A stretch of DNA of 64,000 nt, taken from contig NZ_WUWN01000013.1 in assembly GCF_009846865.1 (NCBI RefSeq), forward strand, positions 26,184 through 90,183, given 5' to 3'. The stretch is from Puerhibacterium puerhi. Lineage in GTDB: Bacteria; Actinomycetota; Actinomycetes; Actinomycetales; Cellulomonadaceae. Below the pieces are notes generated by a model. The model saw nothing but the letters and a program-made list of their open reading frames with translations. It made no database searches and was not told the origin of the DNA. The position numbers were made by a program, and so were the translations under genes. This document shows, piece by piece, positions 20,190 to 31,649 of the stretch. Each line of letters begins with the position of its first letter. Within the stretch, counting starts at the first letter, position 1.

Positions 20190-21202
20190 CCGCCCGCCCC
20201 GCACGCCGCACCCCGGCCGCCGTCGCCGCCGGCGCCCTGACGCTCGCGCTGGCGCTGACCGGCTGCGCCGCGGAGCCGCCGGCGCCGAACCCGGACCCGT
20301 CGGCCAGCGGCCCCGTGCTCAGCGAGGACCAGGACACCCACGTGCTGGGGGAGGTGAACGCGGTGCTCCAGGCGGCGTCGGAGAGCAACGACCCGACGAA
20401 GCTCGAGGCCCGCCTCACCGGTCCCGCGCTGGCGATCCGCACGAGCCAGCTGGAGGTGGCCAAGGCCCGCGGCAACGCGGACCTGGTGACCGACATCCCG
20501 GGCGAGTACCAGCAGCTGATCGTGCCGACCAACGACACCTGGCCGCGCACGTCGTTCGCCATCACCGTGCAGACGGAGGAGCTGCAGACGCCGCGCCTGC
20601 TGGCGCTGGAGCAGGCCTCGCCGCGCGACCCCTACCGCCTGTGGGGCTGGGTGCAGCTCGCCTCCGGCATCACGATGCCGGCGTTCGCGGACGCCGAGCT
20701 CGGCAGCGAGAACCTCGCCGCCGACGACGACTCGCTGCTCGTGAGCCCGCAGGACGCCGTCAACCAGTACGCCGACGTGCTCACCACGGGCAGCGGCTCG
20801 GCGTTCAAGGACACGTTCGAGGACGACGCGTTCCGCCAGCTGCTCGGGAGCTTCGCCCAGACGCAGAAGGAGACGCTCGACCAGCCGAACGTCGACGGCA
20901 CGTACACGCTCGAGGTCACGCCGACCAAGGACCAGCCGGTCAAGGCCGTGCGCACCGCCGACGGCGGCGCCATGGTGATGGCCGCGCTCACGGCGACCGA
21001 GACGATGACGGCCGTCGAGGGCGCCACGCTGACGCCGCCGACGCGCTCGGGCAAGGCCCTGCTCGGGGACGCCGAGCCGACGAACAAGCTCGTCGACGGC
21101 TACTCGGACATGGTGGCGCTCTACGTGCCGCCGAAGGGCGCCGACGCCAAGGTCAAGCTGCTCGGCTACTCCCACATCCAGACGTCGGTCTCCACGGAGT
21201 AG
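20186..21202 (+). CDS. Lipoprotein of unknown function, coupled to the preceding membrane protein
   Basis: 338 residues. Signal peptide with lipobox LALTGCAAE (Cys at about residue 28). The mature protein is a soluble domain with repeated short beta/alpha pieces (VLGEVNAVLQAASESNDPTKLEARLTGPALAIRTSQLEVAK; YRLWGWVQLASGITMPAFADAELG). No known enzymatic motif. ATG 20186 overlaps the stop of the upstream gene by four bases and has GGGAGGC before it. Likely anchored outside the membrane next to the extracellular domain of its partner. Similar lipoproteins seem widespread in Micrococcales, always uncharacterised as far as I know. Confidence 0.8.
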   Translation: MTARPARRTPAAVAAGALTLALALTGCAAEPPAPNPDPSASGPVLSEDQDTHVLGEVNAVLQAASESNDPTKLEARLTGPALAIRTSQLEVAKARGNADLVTDIPGEYQQLIVPTNDTWPRTSFAITVQTEELQTPRLLALEQASPRDPYRLWGWVQLASGITMPAFADAELGSENLAADDDSLLVSPQDAVNQYADVLTTGSGSAFKDTFEDDAFRQLLGSFAQTQKETLDQPNVDGTYTLEVTPTKDQPVKAVRTADGGAMVMAALTATETMTAVEGATLTPPTRSGKALLGDAEPTNKLVDGYSDMVALYVPPKGADAKVKLLGYSHIQTSVSTE

Positions 21203-21263
21203 CACCTCGCCCGCCCCGGCCGGCCGTCGTGGCGGCCGGGGCAGTCGTCCTTAGGATGAGCGC

Positions 21264-22208
21264 ATGAGCAACCCGACTCCCCAGCCGAGCTTCAGCGCGC
21301 GCGGCGCCGTCGACCTGTCGGCGCTGAACCGCCCGCAGTCGCCGCCGCCCGGCGAGCCCGGCGGCGCTCCGGCCGCCGGCGGCTACGTGCTCGAGGTGAC
21401 CGAGGCCAACTTCCCGCAGCTGGTGCAGGACTCGGCGACGTACCCCGTCGTCGTGCTCCTGTGGATCCCCACCGACCAGGCGAACGCCGAGCTGGGCACC
21501 ATGCTGGGCCGGCTCGCCGAGGAGTACGCGGGCCGGTTCCTGCTGGGCCGCGTCGACGCCCAGCAGCAGCCGCAGATCGCCGCCGCGTTCCGCGTGGAGG
21601 GCGTGCCCACCGTGGTGGCCGTGCTGCAGGGCCAGCCGCTGCCGCTGTTCGCCGGCACCGCCTCCGAGGAGCAGGTGCGCGCGGTGCTCGACCAGGTGCT
21701 CGCCGCGGCGGAGCAGAACGGCGTCACCGGCCGGGCCCCGGCTCAGGGCGAGGACGGCACCGTCGAGGCGCCTGAGGTGCCCGCGGAGCCCGAGCTGCCG
21801 CCGCTGCACCAGGAGGCGTACGACGCGATCGACCGGGGCGACTACGACGCCGCGATCGCCGCGTACACCAAGGCGCTCAAGCAGGACCCGAAGGACACGA
21901 TGGCGTCCGCCGGGCTGGCCCAGGTGCGGCTGCTGCAGCGCACCCGCGACGCCGACCTGCAGGCGGTGCGCGACGCCGCCGCGGCAGCCCCGACGGACGT
22001 CGCCGCGCAGCTCGCGGTGGCGGACACGGACATGCTCGGCGGCAAGGTCGGCGACGCCTTCGACCGGCTGCTGGAGCTCCTGCCCAGCCTGGACGCCGAG
22101 GGCAAGGAGCAGGTTCGCGTGCGCCTCGTGGAGTACTTCGAGGTGGTCGGCGTGACCGACCCGCGCGTCATCAAGGCGCGCCAGAGGCTGGCGCTGTACC
22201 TGTACTGA
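21264..22208 (+). CDS. CnoX/YbbN-like thioredoxin-fold protein with TPR domain, lacking the CxxC motif
   Basis: 314 residues. Residues about 40-155 are a thioredoxin fold (EVTEANFPQLVQDSATYPVVVLLWIPTDQAN, then GRVDAQQQPQIAAAFRVEGVPTVVAVLQGQPL with the cis-Pro), but WIPTDQAN replaces the usual WCxxC active site, so no dithiol chemistry is expected. Residues about 175-314 hold TPR-like helices (HQEAYDAIDRGDYDAAIAAYTKALKQDPKD), as in CnoX/YbbN chaperone-linked proteins. The ATG lies 6 nt after TAGGAT (21252-21257), suggesting a leaderless mRNA. Cytoplasmic co-chaperone role is inferred from the family. Confidence 0.85.
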   Translation: MSNPTPQPSFSARGAVDLSALNRPQSPPPGEPGGAPAAGGYVLEVTEANFPQLVQDSATYPVVVLLWIPTDQANAELGTMLGRLAEEYAGRFLLGRVDAQQQPQIAAAFRVEGVPTVVAVLQGQPLPLFAGTASEEQVRAVLDQVLAAAEQNGVTGRAPAQGEDGTVEAPEVPAEPELPPLHQEAYDAIDRGDYDAAIAAYTKALKQDPKDTMASAGLAQVRLLQRTRDADLQAVRDAAAAAPTDVAAQLAVADTDMLGGKVGDAFDRLLELLPSLDAEGKEQVRVRLVEYFEVVGVTDPRVIKARQRLALYLY

Positions 22209-22247
22209 CGCCCGCCTGCACCGGCACGCGGCTCTCGTCGCGCTCTG

Positions 22248-22275
22248 GGCTCGATGGTCCCGGCTCGATGGTCCC
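22248..22275. repeat. Two-copy 14-bp direct repeat in a convergent gap
   Basis: GGCTCGATGGTCCC occurs twice in tandem (22248-22261, 22262-22275) between the CnoX-like gene and glgB, followed by a partial third copy. No hairpin terminator was found in this gap. Confidence 0.8.
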
Positions 22276-22297
22276 GGCTCGGCAGGCCCCGGGCCCG

Positions 22298-24559
22298 TCA
22301 GGCCTCGGGCTCGAGGACGAGCGCGCCGAGCGGGGGCACGCGCAGCACGACGGAGTGCTCCCGCCCGTGCCACGGCGCCGGCTCTGCCTGCACGCGGCCC
22401 ATGTTGCCCACGCCCGAGCCGCCGTAGGTCTCGGCGTCGGTGTTGATCGCCTCCCGCCACGCCCCGCCGGCGGGCAGGGCCAGGCGGTAGCCCTCGTGGG
22501 GGACGCCCGCGAAGTTCACCACCACGACGACGGGCAGGCCGGCCGTGCTGCGCCGCACGAACGCGAGCACGTTGTGCTCGGCGTCGTTCGCGTCCAGCCA
22601 CTCGAACCCGGCGGGGGAGAAGTCCCGCTCCCACAGCGCCGGCGTGTCGCGGTAGTACCGGTTGAGGTCGCGCACCAGGCGGTGCACGCCGGCGTGCGAC
22701 GGGTTGTCGAGCAGCCACCAGTCCAGACCGGTGGACTCGTTCCACTCGGCGTCCTGGGCGAACTCCGTGCCCATGAACAGCAGCTGCTTGCCCGGGTGGG
22801 TCCACTGGTAGGCGAGGAAGGCGCGCACGCCGGCGAGCTGCTGCCAGCGGTCCCCGGGCATCTTGCGCAGCAGCGAGCCCTTGCCGTGCACCACCTCGTC
22901 GTGGCTGATCGGCAGGACGTACTGCTCCGAGAACGCGTACACCAGGGAGAACGTCAGCTCCCCGTGGTGGTAGCTGCGGTACATCGGGTCCTCGGCCATG
23001 TAGCGCAGGGAGTCGTTCATCCAGCCCATGTTCCACTTCAGGCCGAAGCCGAGGCCGCCGGCCGAGGTCGGGCGCGTGACGCCGTCGAACGCCGTCGACT
23101 CCTCGGCGATCATCATCACGCCGGGCGTGCGCCGGTAGGCCGTGGCGTTGGCCTCCTGGAGGAACGAGATCGCCTCGAGGTTCTGGTTGCCGCCGTACTC
23201 GTTCGGCGTCCACTCGCCGTCCTTGCGGGAGTAGTCGAGGTAGAGCATCGACGCGACGGCGTCGACGCGCAGCGCGTCGGCGTGGAACTCCTCGAACCAG
23301 TACGTCGCGTTGGCGACGAGGAAGTTGCGCACCTCGCGCCGGCCGAAGTCGAACACGTAGGTGCCCCAGTCGGGCTGCTCGCCCCGGCGCGGGTCCGGGT
23401 GCTCGTACAGCGGCGTGCCGTCGAAGCGGGCCAGCGCGAAGTCGTCCCGGGGGAAGTGCGCCGGGACCCAGTCGATGATGACGCCGATGCCCGCCTGGTG
23501 GAGCCGGTCGACCAGGTGGCGGAAGTCGTCGGGGTGGCCGAACCGGGAGGTCGGCGCGTAGTACGACGTCACCTGGTAGCCCCAGGACCCGCCGAACGGG
23601 TGCTCGGCCACGGGCAGCAGCTCGACGTGCGTGAAGCCCAGCTCGGTGACGTACTCGGCGAGCTGGTCGGCCAGCTCGCGGTACCCGAGCCCCGGACGCC
23701 ACGAGCCGAGGTGCACCTCGTAGATGCTCACCGGGCCGCCGTGCGGGTCGCCGGCCGTGCGGGCCTCGATCCACTCGTCGTCCTGCCACTCGTGACGTGA
23801 CTCGACCACCACGCTCGCGGTGGCGGGCGGCACCTCCGTGCCCTTGGCGAGCGGGTCGGCCTTGGCACGCCAGACGCCGTCGGCGCCGAGGATCTCGTAC
23901 TTGTACCGGGTGCCGTCCCCGACGCCGGGCACGAACAGCTCCCACACGCCCGAGGAGCCCAGCGAGCGCATCGGGTGGATCGGCGTCCAGCGGTTGTGGT
24001 CGCTGACCACGCGCACGCCGCGCGCGTTCGGGGCCCACACGGCGAAGGACGTGCCCTCGATGTCGCCCAGCTCGCTGGGGTAGCGGCGCCGGTTCGCGCC
24101 GAGCACCGTCCACAGCTCCTCGTGCCGGCCCTCGCCCACGAGGTGCAGGTCGAGCTCGCCGAGGGAGGGCAGGAACCGGTACGGGTCGTCCTGCGTCTGG
24201 ACGTCGTCGTCGTAGCGCGTGCGGACCCGGTAGTCGGGGGCGTGCACCTGCCCGTCGGCGGAGACCGGCGCCGGGATCACCGCCTCGAAGACGCCGGCCG
24301 CGCGGTGCTCGGCCGGGTGCTCGCCGTCGGCGGTGAGCACGACGACCTCGTCGGCGAGGGGCCGCAGCACGCGCACCACGGCCCAGCCGGTCCGCCCGTC
24401 GGGGTCGACGGGCAGCAGGTGCGGCCCGAGCACCGCGTGCGGGTCGTGCGTGGTGCCCTGCGCCACCGCGGTGAGCACCTCGGGGTCGACGGCGGGCGGT
24501 GCCGGCGGCGTGGACGGCGAGGTCCGGTGCGGCGGGGTCGGGGTCGGGCCGGTCGTCAT
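22298..24559 (-). CDS. glgB: 1,4-alpha-glucan branching enzyme
   Basis: GH13 branching enzyme, 753 residues, which introduces alpha-1,6 branches into the linear glucan made by GlgE or GlgA. Domain order: N-terminal CBM48-type modules ([10 protein letters not shown] near residue 36; [25 protein letters not shown]), then the catalytic barrel with [17 protein letters not shown] (nucleophile Asp), [10 protein letters not shown] (acid/base Glu) and [16 protein letters not shown] (third Asp), then a C-terminal beta domain ending [15 protein letters not shown] 24559 follows GGAAGGG by 7 nt. Last gene of the GlgE operon, 58 nt after mak. Confidence 0.97.
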   Translation of the reverse strand: MTTGPTPTPPHRTSPSTPPAPPAVDPEVLTAVAQGTTHDPHAVLGPHLLPVDPDGRTGWAVVRVLRPLADEVVVLTADGEHPAEHRAAGVFEAVIPAPVSADGQVHAPDYRVRTRYDDDVQTQDDPYRFLPSLGELDLHLVGEGRHEELWTVLGANRRRYPSELGDIEGTSFAVWAPNARGVRVVSDHNRWTPIHPMRSLGSSGVWELFVPGVGDGTRYKYEILGADGVWRAKADPLAKGTEVPPATASVVVESRHEWQDDEWIEARTAGDPHGGPVSIYEVHLGSWRPGLGYRELADQLAEYVTELGFTHVELLPVAEHPFGGSWGYQVTSYYAPTSRFGHPDDFRHLVDRLHQAGIGVIIDWVPAHFPRDDFALARFDGTPLYEHPDPRRGEQPDWGTYVFDFGRREVRNFLVANATYWFEEFHADALRVDAVASMLYLDYSRKDGEWTPNEYGGNQNLEAISFLQEANATAYRRTPGVMMIAEESTAFDGVTRPTSAGGLGFGLKWNMGWMNDSLRYMAEDPMYRSYHHGELTFSLVYAFSEQYVLPISHDEVVHGKGSLLRKMPGDRWQQLAGVRAFLAYQWTHPGKQLLFMGTEFAQDAEWNESTGLDWWLLDNPSHAGVHRLVRDLNRYYRDTPALWERDFSPAGFEWLDANDAEHNVLAFVRRSTAGLPVVVVVNFAGVPHEGYRLALPAGGAWREAINTDAETYGGSGVGNMGRVQAEPAPWHGREHSVVLRVPPLGALVLEPEA

Positions 24560-24617
24560 GACGACACCCTTCCACGGGGCGCCGCACTTCGCTCACCGTT
24601 GCCGCGGGCGAGCGACG

Positions 24618-25996
24618 TCACGAGGCCGAGAGCGCCCGGTCGACGGCCGCCAGCGGGATGCGGACCCAGTCCGGCCGCTGGCGCGTCTCGTACACCACCT
24701 CGTACAGCGCCTTGTCGAGGACCAGCGCGCGCAGGGCGGCCGCGGCGGTCGCGTCGTCCATGCCGACGGGCGCGCCCGCGGACGCCCGGTAGGCGGCGAG
24801 GAACGCCGCCTCGGCGTCGGCCGCCCACGCGGGCTCGGCGGCGCCGCCCACGGCCGCGGCGTAGTCGACCGACCGCAGGATGCCGGCGACGTCCCGCAGC
24901 GGCAGGTCCGGGGCCGTGCGCTCGGCGACGGGCCGCTGCGGCTCGCCCTCGAAGTCCAGGAGCTTCCAGCCGTCCGCGCCGTGCAGCGCCTGGCCCAGGT
25001 GCAGGTCGCCGTGGATCGGCTGGAGCGGCACGGGCGTCAGGCGCCGCTCGAGGTCGTCGAGCACCGCGGCGACGTCGGCGGCGCGCCCGGCCAGCGACGG
25101 CGCGGCGGCCACGGCGGCGTCGGCGCGGCGGCGCAGCCCGGCGACGAACGTGCGCGGGTCGAGGGCGCCGCCGGCCGGCAGCGCCCGCCGCATCGCGGCG
25201 TGCAGCCCGGCCAGGACGGTCCCGAGGTCGGCCGCCAGCGGCGCGAAGCTCTCGCCCCGGCCGGCGAGCTCGCACGCGAGCTCGAAGCCGTCGCGGGCGT
25301 CGCGGACCAGCTCGGCCAGCACGGCGAGGTGCGCGGTGGCGGGGACGGAGCCGTCGCGCGGGCGGTCGACGGGCACCTCGAGCGGGACCTCGAGCGCGCC
25401 GAGGAACCGGGGCACGCCCGCGTACCCCACCGCGGTCAGGGCCTGCGGCACGACGACGTCGGGGTGCGCCCCCGCCGCGACGGTGCGCAGCACCTTGAGC
25501 ATCGCGCCCGCGTCGGCGCCCGGCAGCACCGCGCGGGGCAGCACCACCGAGGTGTTCGACTGCTCGCCCGTGATGGCGCGCCCGCCCGCCGCGAGGGCCG
25601 CCGCCGCGGCGGCGTCGTCGGCCACGCCGGCGGCGCGCAGCAGCGCCGCCCAGCAGGCCGGGTGCACGCCGCCGTCGTGCACCGTGACGGGTCCGGACGG
25701 CGTCGTGACGGTGCCGATCGACCCGGGCGCGTCGAGCAGCGTGGACGTCTCGCCCGCGGGCGTGAGCACGAGCGGCACGTGCACCACGACGGCGTCGTCG
25801 CCGCCACCGTCGTCACGCAGCCGCAGCAGCGCCAGCACCACGTCGTCCGCGCCGTCGACGGTGACCTCGCGCCACGGGCTGAGCGTGCCGGCCGCCCCGC
25901 CGGGGAACCACCGCCGCCCCGGCGCCCACCGGGCGACCAGGTCGGTCACCGCGGGCGGCAGGTACGTGCCGGCGCGGTGGACCCGCACGTCGGCGG

Positions 25997-26000
<4 letters not shown>
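24618..26000 (-). CDS. mak: Maltokinase
   Basis: Mak (Pep2) phosphorylates maltose with ATP to maltose 1-phosphate, the donor for GlgE. 460 residues. The N-terminal cap ([14 protein letters not shown]) and the aminoglycoside-kinase-like core are visible: [12 protein letters not shown] glycine-rich loop, MLKVLR lysine, the catalytic loop [13 protein letters not shown] and the metal-binding [46 protein letters not shown] is the family's C-terminal signature. The GTG start overlaps the treS stop (GTGA), so translation is coupled. In some bacteria treS and mak are fused; here they remain separate. Confidence 0.95.
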
Positions 26001-27783
<1,783 letters not shown>

Positions 27784-27787
<4 letters not shown>

Positions 27788-30150
27788 GCCGGCGTCACCT
27801 GCAGCACGTGGGCCACCTGCACCCGCGGGTCGAGCCGCACGTACGGGTGCTCGCCCCAGGAGTACTCCGCCCCGGTCAGCAGGTCGCGCACGGTGAAGGA
27901 CGGCGCGCCCGGGTCCGCGCCCGGCGGCGGGGTGAGGCCCAGCGCCTCGAGGTCGAGGTGGAGCGTCGCCTCCTGGGTGCCCCACGGGTCGATGTTGAGC
28001 ACCACGAGCACGACGTCGTCCGACGGCGTCGGCGCGCCGGGCGCGGCGGGGCCGGCGCCGGTGGCCACCGGCAGGTGCGCCCCGCGGATCCGGCGGGAGT
28101 AGGCCAGCACGTTGTCGTTGTCCGCGGCGTGCACGGACAGGTTGCGCAGCTGCTGCAGCGCCGGGTGCTCGCGGCGGATCTGGTTGAGCCGCGTCAGCAG
28201 CAGCGAGATGCCGATGTCCGCTGCCTTGGACCAGTCGCGCGGCTTGTACTCGTACTTCTCGTTGTCGATCTGCTCCTCCACGCCGGGCCGCGGCACGTTC
28301 TCCACGAGCTCGTACCCGGAGTAGATGCCCCAGGTCGGCGAGCCGGTGGCGGCGAGCACCGCGCGCACGGCGAACCCGGACACGCCACCGTGCTGCATGT
28401 ACGGCGGCAGGATGTCGTGCGTCGTGGGCCAGAACGACGGGCGCATGACCGACCCGGCCGGCCCGGAGACCTCCTGCAGGTACTCGAGGATCTCCGTCTT
28501 GGTGTTGCGCCACGTGAAGTACGTGTACGACTGGTGGAACCCGATGCGCGCGAGCGTCGCCATCATCGCCGGCTTGGTGAACGCCTCGGACAGGAACAGC
28601 ACCTCCGGGTGCCGGTCGTGCACCTTGGCCAGCAGCCACTCCCAGAAGTCGAGCGGCTTGGTGTGCGGGTTGTCGACGCGGAACAGCGTCACGCCGCGCT
28701 CGATCCACGTCTCGACGACCTCGAGGATCGCCTCGCGCAGCCCGACCGGATCGTCGTCGAAGTACAGCGGGTAGATGTCCTGGTACTTCTTCGGCGGGTT
28801 CTCGGCGTACGCGATGGTGCCGTCCGCCCGGGTGCGGAACCACTCGGGGTGCTCGGTGACCCACGGGTGGTCCGGAGAGCACTGCAGCGCCAGATCGAGG
28901 GCCACCTCGAGGTCGTGGTCGTGCGCCGTGGCCACGAACGCGCGGAAGTCCTCCTCGGTGCCCAGGTCCGGGTGGATCGCCTCGTGCCCGCCGTCGGACG
29001 AGCCGATGGCGTACGGGCTGCCCGGGTCGCCCGGCTTCGGGGCGAGCGTGTTGTTGCGGCCCTTGCGGAACGTCGTGCCGATCGGGTGCACCGGGGTGAG
29101 GTAGACGACGTCGAAGCCCATGGCCGCGATGGCGGGCAGGCGCTCGGCGGCGGTGGCGAACGTGCCGGAGCGCCACGTGCCGTCCTCGGCGCGGACCGCG
29201 CCCTCGGAGCGGGGGAACATCTCGTACCAGGAGGCGGCCAGCGCCTTGCGGCGCGAGACGCGCAGCGGGTAGGTGGCGCTCGCGGACACCAGGTCGCGCA
29301 ACGGCGCGCGGGTCAGCGCCTCGCGCACCGCCGACGTCGTCGCCACGGCCAGCCGCGCCTCGGCGGGCCTCGTGGTGTCGGCCAGCTCGCGGGCGGCGTC
29401 GGCGAGCAGGTGCGCGTCGTGGGGCGTGCGCGCCGCCTGCGCCGCCGGCGTGATGATCCGCTCGAAGAGCCGCACGCCCTCGGCCAGCATGAGGTCGACG
29501 TCGATGCCGGCCTCGACCTTGATGGTCGCGTCGTGCGCCCAGGTGGCGTAGGGGTCGCTCCACGCCTCGACGCGGAACCGCCAGTCGCCCTCGGCGTCGG
29601 GCTGGACGAACCCACGGAAGCGGTCGAGGCCGGGCGCGACGTCCACCATCGGTGCCGTCGAGTGCACGGTGCCGTCGGGGCGCACCAGCACCGCGGTGGC
29701 GGAGACGGCGTCGTGACCCTCGCGGAACACGGTCGCCTCGACCGGCACGACCTCGCCGACCGCCGCCTTGGCGGGCCAGCGGCCGCCCTCGACCACGGGC
29801 GAGACCTCGAGCACCGGGATGCGGCCGATCGGCGCGTGCGGCGCCGGTTGGGGCGGCGCGGGTGCGGGGGTGGGGGCCGGTGCGGTGCAGGGCGCCGGCG
29901 GCACGGCGTCGTGCACCGCGCCCGACGCCGGCGCGGCGGCGGCCACCTTCTTCGACGCCCGCGCCGCCCGCGCGCGGGTCGCCCTGGGGGCGGCCGGCGC
30001 CGCCGCCGCGGCGGCGTCCGGGCCGCCGTCCTGCGCCGGGGACACGCCTTGCGGCGCGGCCGCCGCCTTCGCCGCGCGCGTGCGGGGCGCGGGGCGCGGG
30101 GTCGTGTCCGAGGGTGTGGAGGAGCGCTTTCGCGGGCTCGGCGTCGTCAC
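27784..30150 (-). CDS. glgE: Alpha-1,4-glucan:maltose-1-phosphate maltosyltransferase
   Basis: GlgE extends linear alpha-1,4-glucan by maltosyl units from maltose 1-phosphate. 788 residues from GTG 30150. About the first 105 residues are an Ala/Pro/Arg-rich, probably disordered extension; the enzyme starts at [22 protein letters not shown]. Signature pieces: [39 protein letters not shown] (nucleophile Asp), [10 protein letters not shown] (acid/base Glu), [13 protein letters not shown] (third Asp). TACCGT (30158-30163, minus strand) lies 7 nt before this GTG, which fits a leaderless start; a longer frame begins at 30192 but lacks a ribosome binding site. First gene of the glgE-treS-mak-glgB operon. 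Confidence 0.96.
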
Positions 30151-30245
30151 GCAGGCCACGGTATCCAGGCAGGTGGGCGCCCGCGCGCGCACGGCCCCGG
30201 CAAGTCTCGGCGGGCCTGCCCGGCCCCGCGCCCGTCGTCAGCGCC

Positions 30246-30274
30246 GGTCACCCGATGGTCACCGGGCGGTCACC
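30246..30274. promoter_or_regulatory. Three 11-bp direct repeats resembling a PHO box, upstream of glgE
   Basis: GGTCACC occurs at 30246, 30257 and 30268, spaced exactly 11 bp. Actinobacterial PhoP sites are built of 11-bp repeats of the G(T/G)TCACC type. The array lies about 96-124 nt upstream of the glgE start and overlaps the last codons of the monooxygenase gene. Orientation is opposite to glgE. Confidence 0.45.
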
Positions 30275-31649
30275 GGGCGCCCGCCGTCGCACCGGCGCGG
30301 AACGCCGCGCCCGCGTGGTCGGGCGCGAGGCGCGGGCCGCCTCCCATGACCCGCTCGCGCAGCGTCGCGCCGTCCGGCGCGTCGGGCAGCAGGCCCCGGC
30401 GGCGCAGCTCGGGGGAGACCAGGCGCGCGAACCGCTCGAGGTCGGCCGGCCGCACTGCGGCGCAGACGTTGAAGCCGTCGACGTCGGCCTCCTGCTGCCA
30501 GCGCTCGAGCTCGTCGACCACCGTGCCGGGCGAGCCGGCGATCACCGGCCCGCGCCCGCCGATCGCGACGAACTCGGCCAGGTCCCGCACCGTCCACGTG
30601 CGGTCGCCGAGGGTGGTGAACGACGCGAGCGCCGACTGGTTGGCGTCCGTGGCCACGTGCTCCAGCGGGGCGTCGGGGTCGGCCCCGGCGAGGTCGACGC
30701 CGGTCCACCCGCCGAACAGGGCCAGCGCCGCCTCGGTGTCCACGTACGCCCGGTACCCCTCGAGCCGTGCCTGCGCCTCGGCGTCGGTGTCCGCGACGAC
30801 GACGGTGGCCAGGGCGAACGTCTTGATCGCGTCGCGCGGGCGGCCGCGCTCGGCCAGCCCGTCGCGGGTCGCGTCGACCCAGCGGCGCACCAGCTGCGGC
30901 GTGCCGCCGGAGAAGAACACCGCCTCGGCGTGGTCGGTCGCGAACTGCTGGCCGCGCCGCGAGGCGCCGGCCTGGAACAGCAGCGGCGTGCCCTGGGGCC
31001 CCGGCGGGGCGAGCGCGACGCCCGGCACGGAGAAGTACCGTCCCGCGAACCCTGCCGGGTGCAGCCGCGCGGGGTCGACCACCACGTTCGCGTCGGCGTC
31101 GAGCACCAGCGCCCCGTCGTCGAACGAGCCCTCGAGCAGCCGGTAGACGACCTCCATGTACTCGTCGGCGCGGTCGTAGCGCTCGTCATGCGGGATCTGG
31201 GTGCCCAGGCCGAGGTTGCGCGCCGCCGACTCCTGGTAGCTGGTGACGATGTTCCAGGCCACGCGCCCGCCGGTGAAGTGGTCGAGCGTGGCCAGCGTGC
31301 GGGCCAGCAGGTACGGCTGGAGGTACGTCACCGACGCGGTGACGCCGAAGCCGAGCGAGCGGGTCGCCGCGGCCATCGCGGGCACGGCCACGAGCGGGTC
31401 CAGCACCGGGTACTGCACGCCGCCGCGGGCGGCGGCCTGCGGCCCGCCGCCGTAGACGTCGTAGACGCCCGGGATGTCGGCGAGGAACAGCGAGGCGAAC
31501 CCGCCGTCGTCCAGCGTGCGGGCCAGGTCGGTCCAGTACCGCAGGTCGGTGAACCGGGCGGCGCCCGACTCCGGGTGCCGCCACAGCCCGGGGGACTGGT
31601 GGACGGGCACCATCATGTCGAAGGCGTTGAGCAGGATCGGGCGGGTCAC
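30270..31649 (-). CDS. FMN-dependent monooxygenase of the NtaA/SnaA/DszA type (LLM class)
   Basis: 459-residue flavin-dependent monooxygenase that uses FMNH2 from a separate reductase. The start VTRPILLNAFDMMVPVHQSPGLWRHP, the RYWTDLARTLDDGGFASLFLADIPGVYDVYGG region and GGRVAWNIVTSYQESAARNLG are typical of the NtaA/SnaA/SoxA(DszA) subgroup, many of which cleave organosulfur or aminopolycarboxylate substrates. GTG 31649 overlaps the transporter stop (GTGA) and has GAGGGAG upstream. It is the third gene behind the SAM-riboswitch-like leader, so a sulfur-source role is favoured. No flavin reductase is encoded next to it. Confidence 0.9.
   Translation of the reverse strand: MTRPILLNAFDMMVPVHQSPGLWRHPESGAARFTDLRYWTDLARTLDDGGFASLFLADIPGVYDVYGGGPQAAARGGVQYPVLDPLVAVPAMAAATRSLGFGVTASVTYLQPYLLARTLATLDHFTGGRVAWNIVTSYQESAARNLGLGTQIPHDERYDRADEYMEVVYRLLEGSFDDGALVLDADANVVVDPARLHPAGFAGRYFSVPGVALAPPGPQGTPLLFQAGASRRGQQFATDHAEAVFFSGGTPQLVRRWVDATRDGLAERGRPRDAIKTFALATVVVADTDAEAQARLEGYRAYVDTEAALALFGGWTGVDLAGADPDAPLEHVATDANQSALASFTTLGDRTWTVRDLAEFVAIGGRGPVIAGSPGTVVDELERWQQEADVDGFNVCAAVRPADLERFARLVSPELRRRGLLPDAPDGATLRERVMGGGPRLAPDHAGAAFRAGATAGAR

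Noticed and set aside
21153..24596. 1147-codon minus-strand frame across glgB
   Set aside because: Shadow frame of glgB and the CnoX-like gene; repetitive Arg/Ala/Gly composition.
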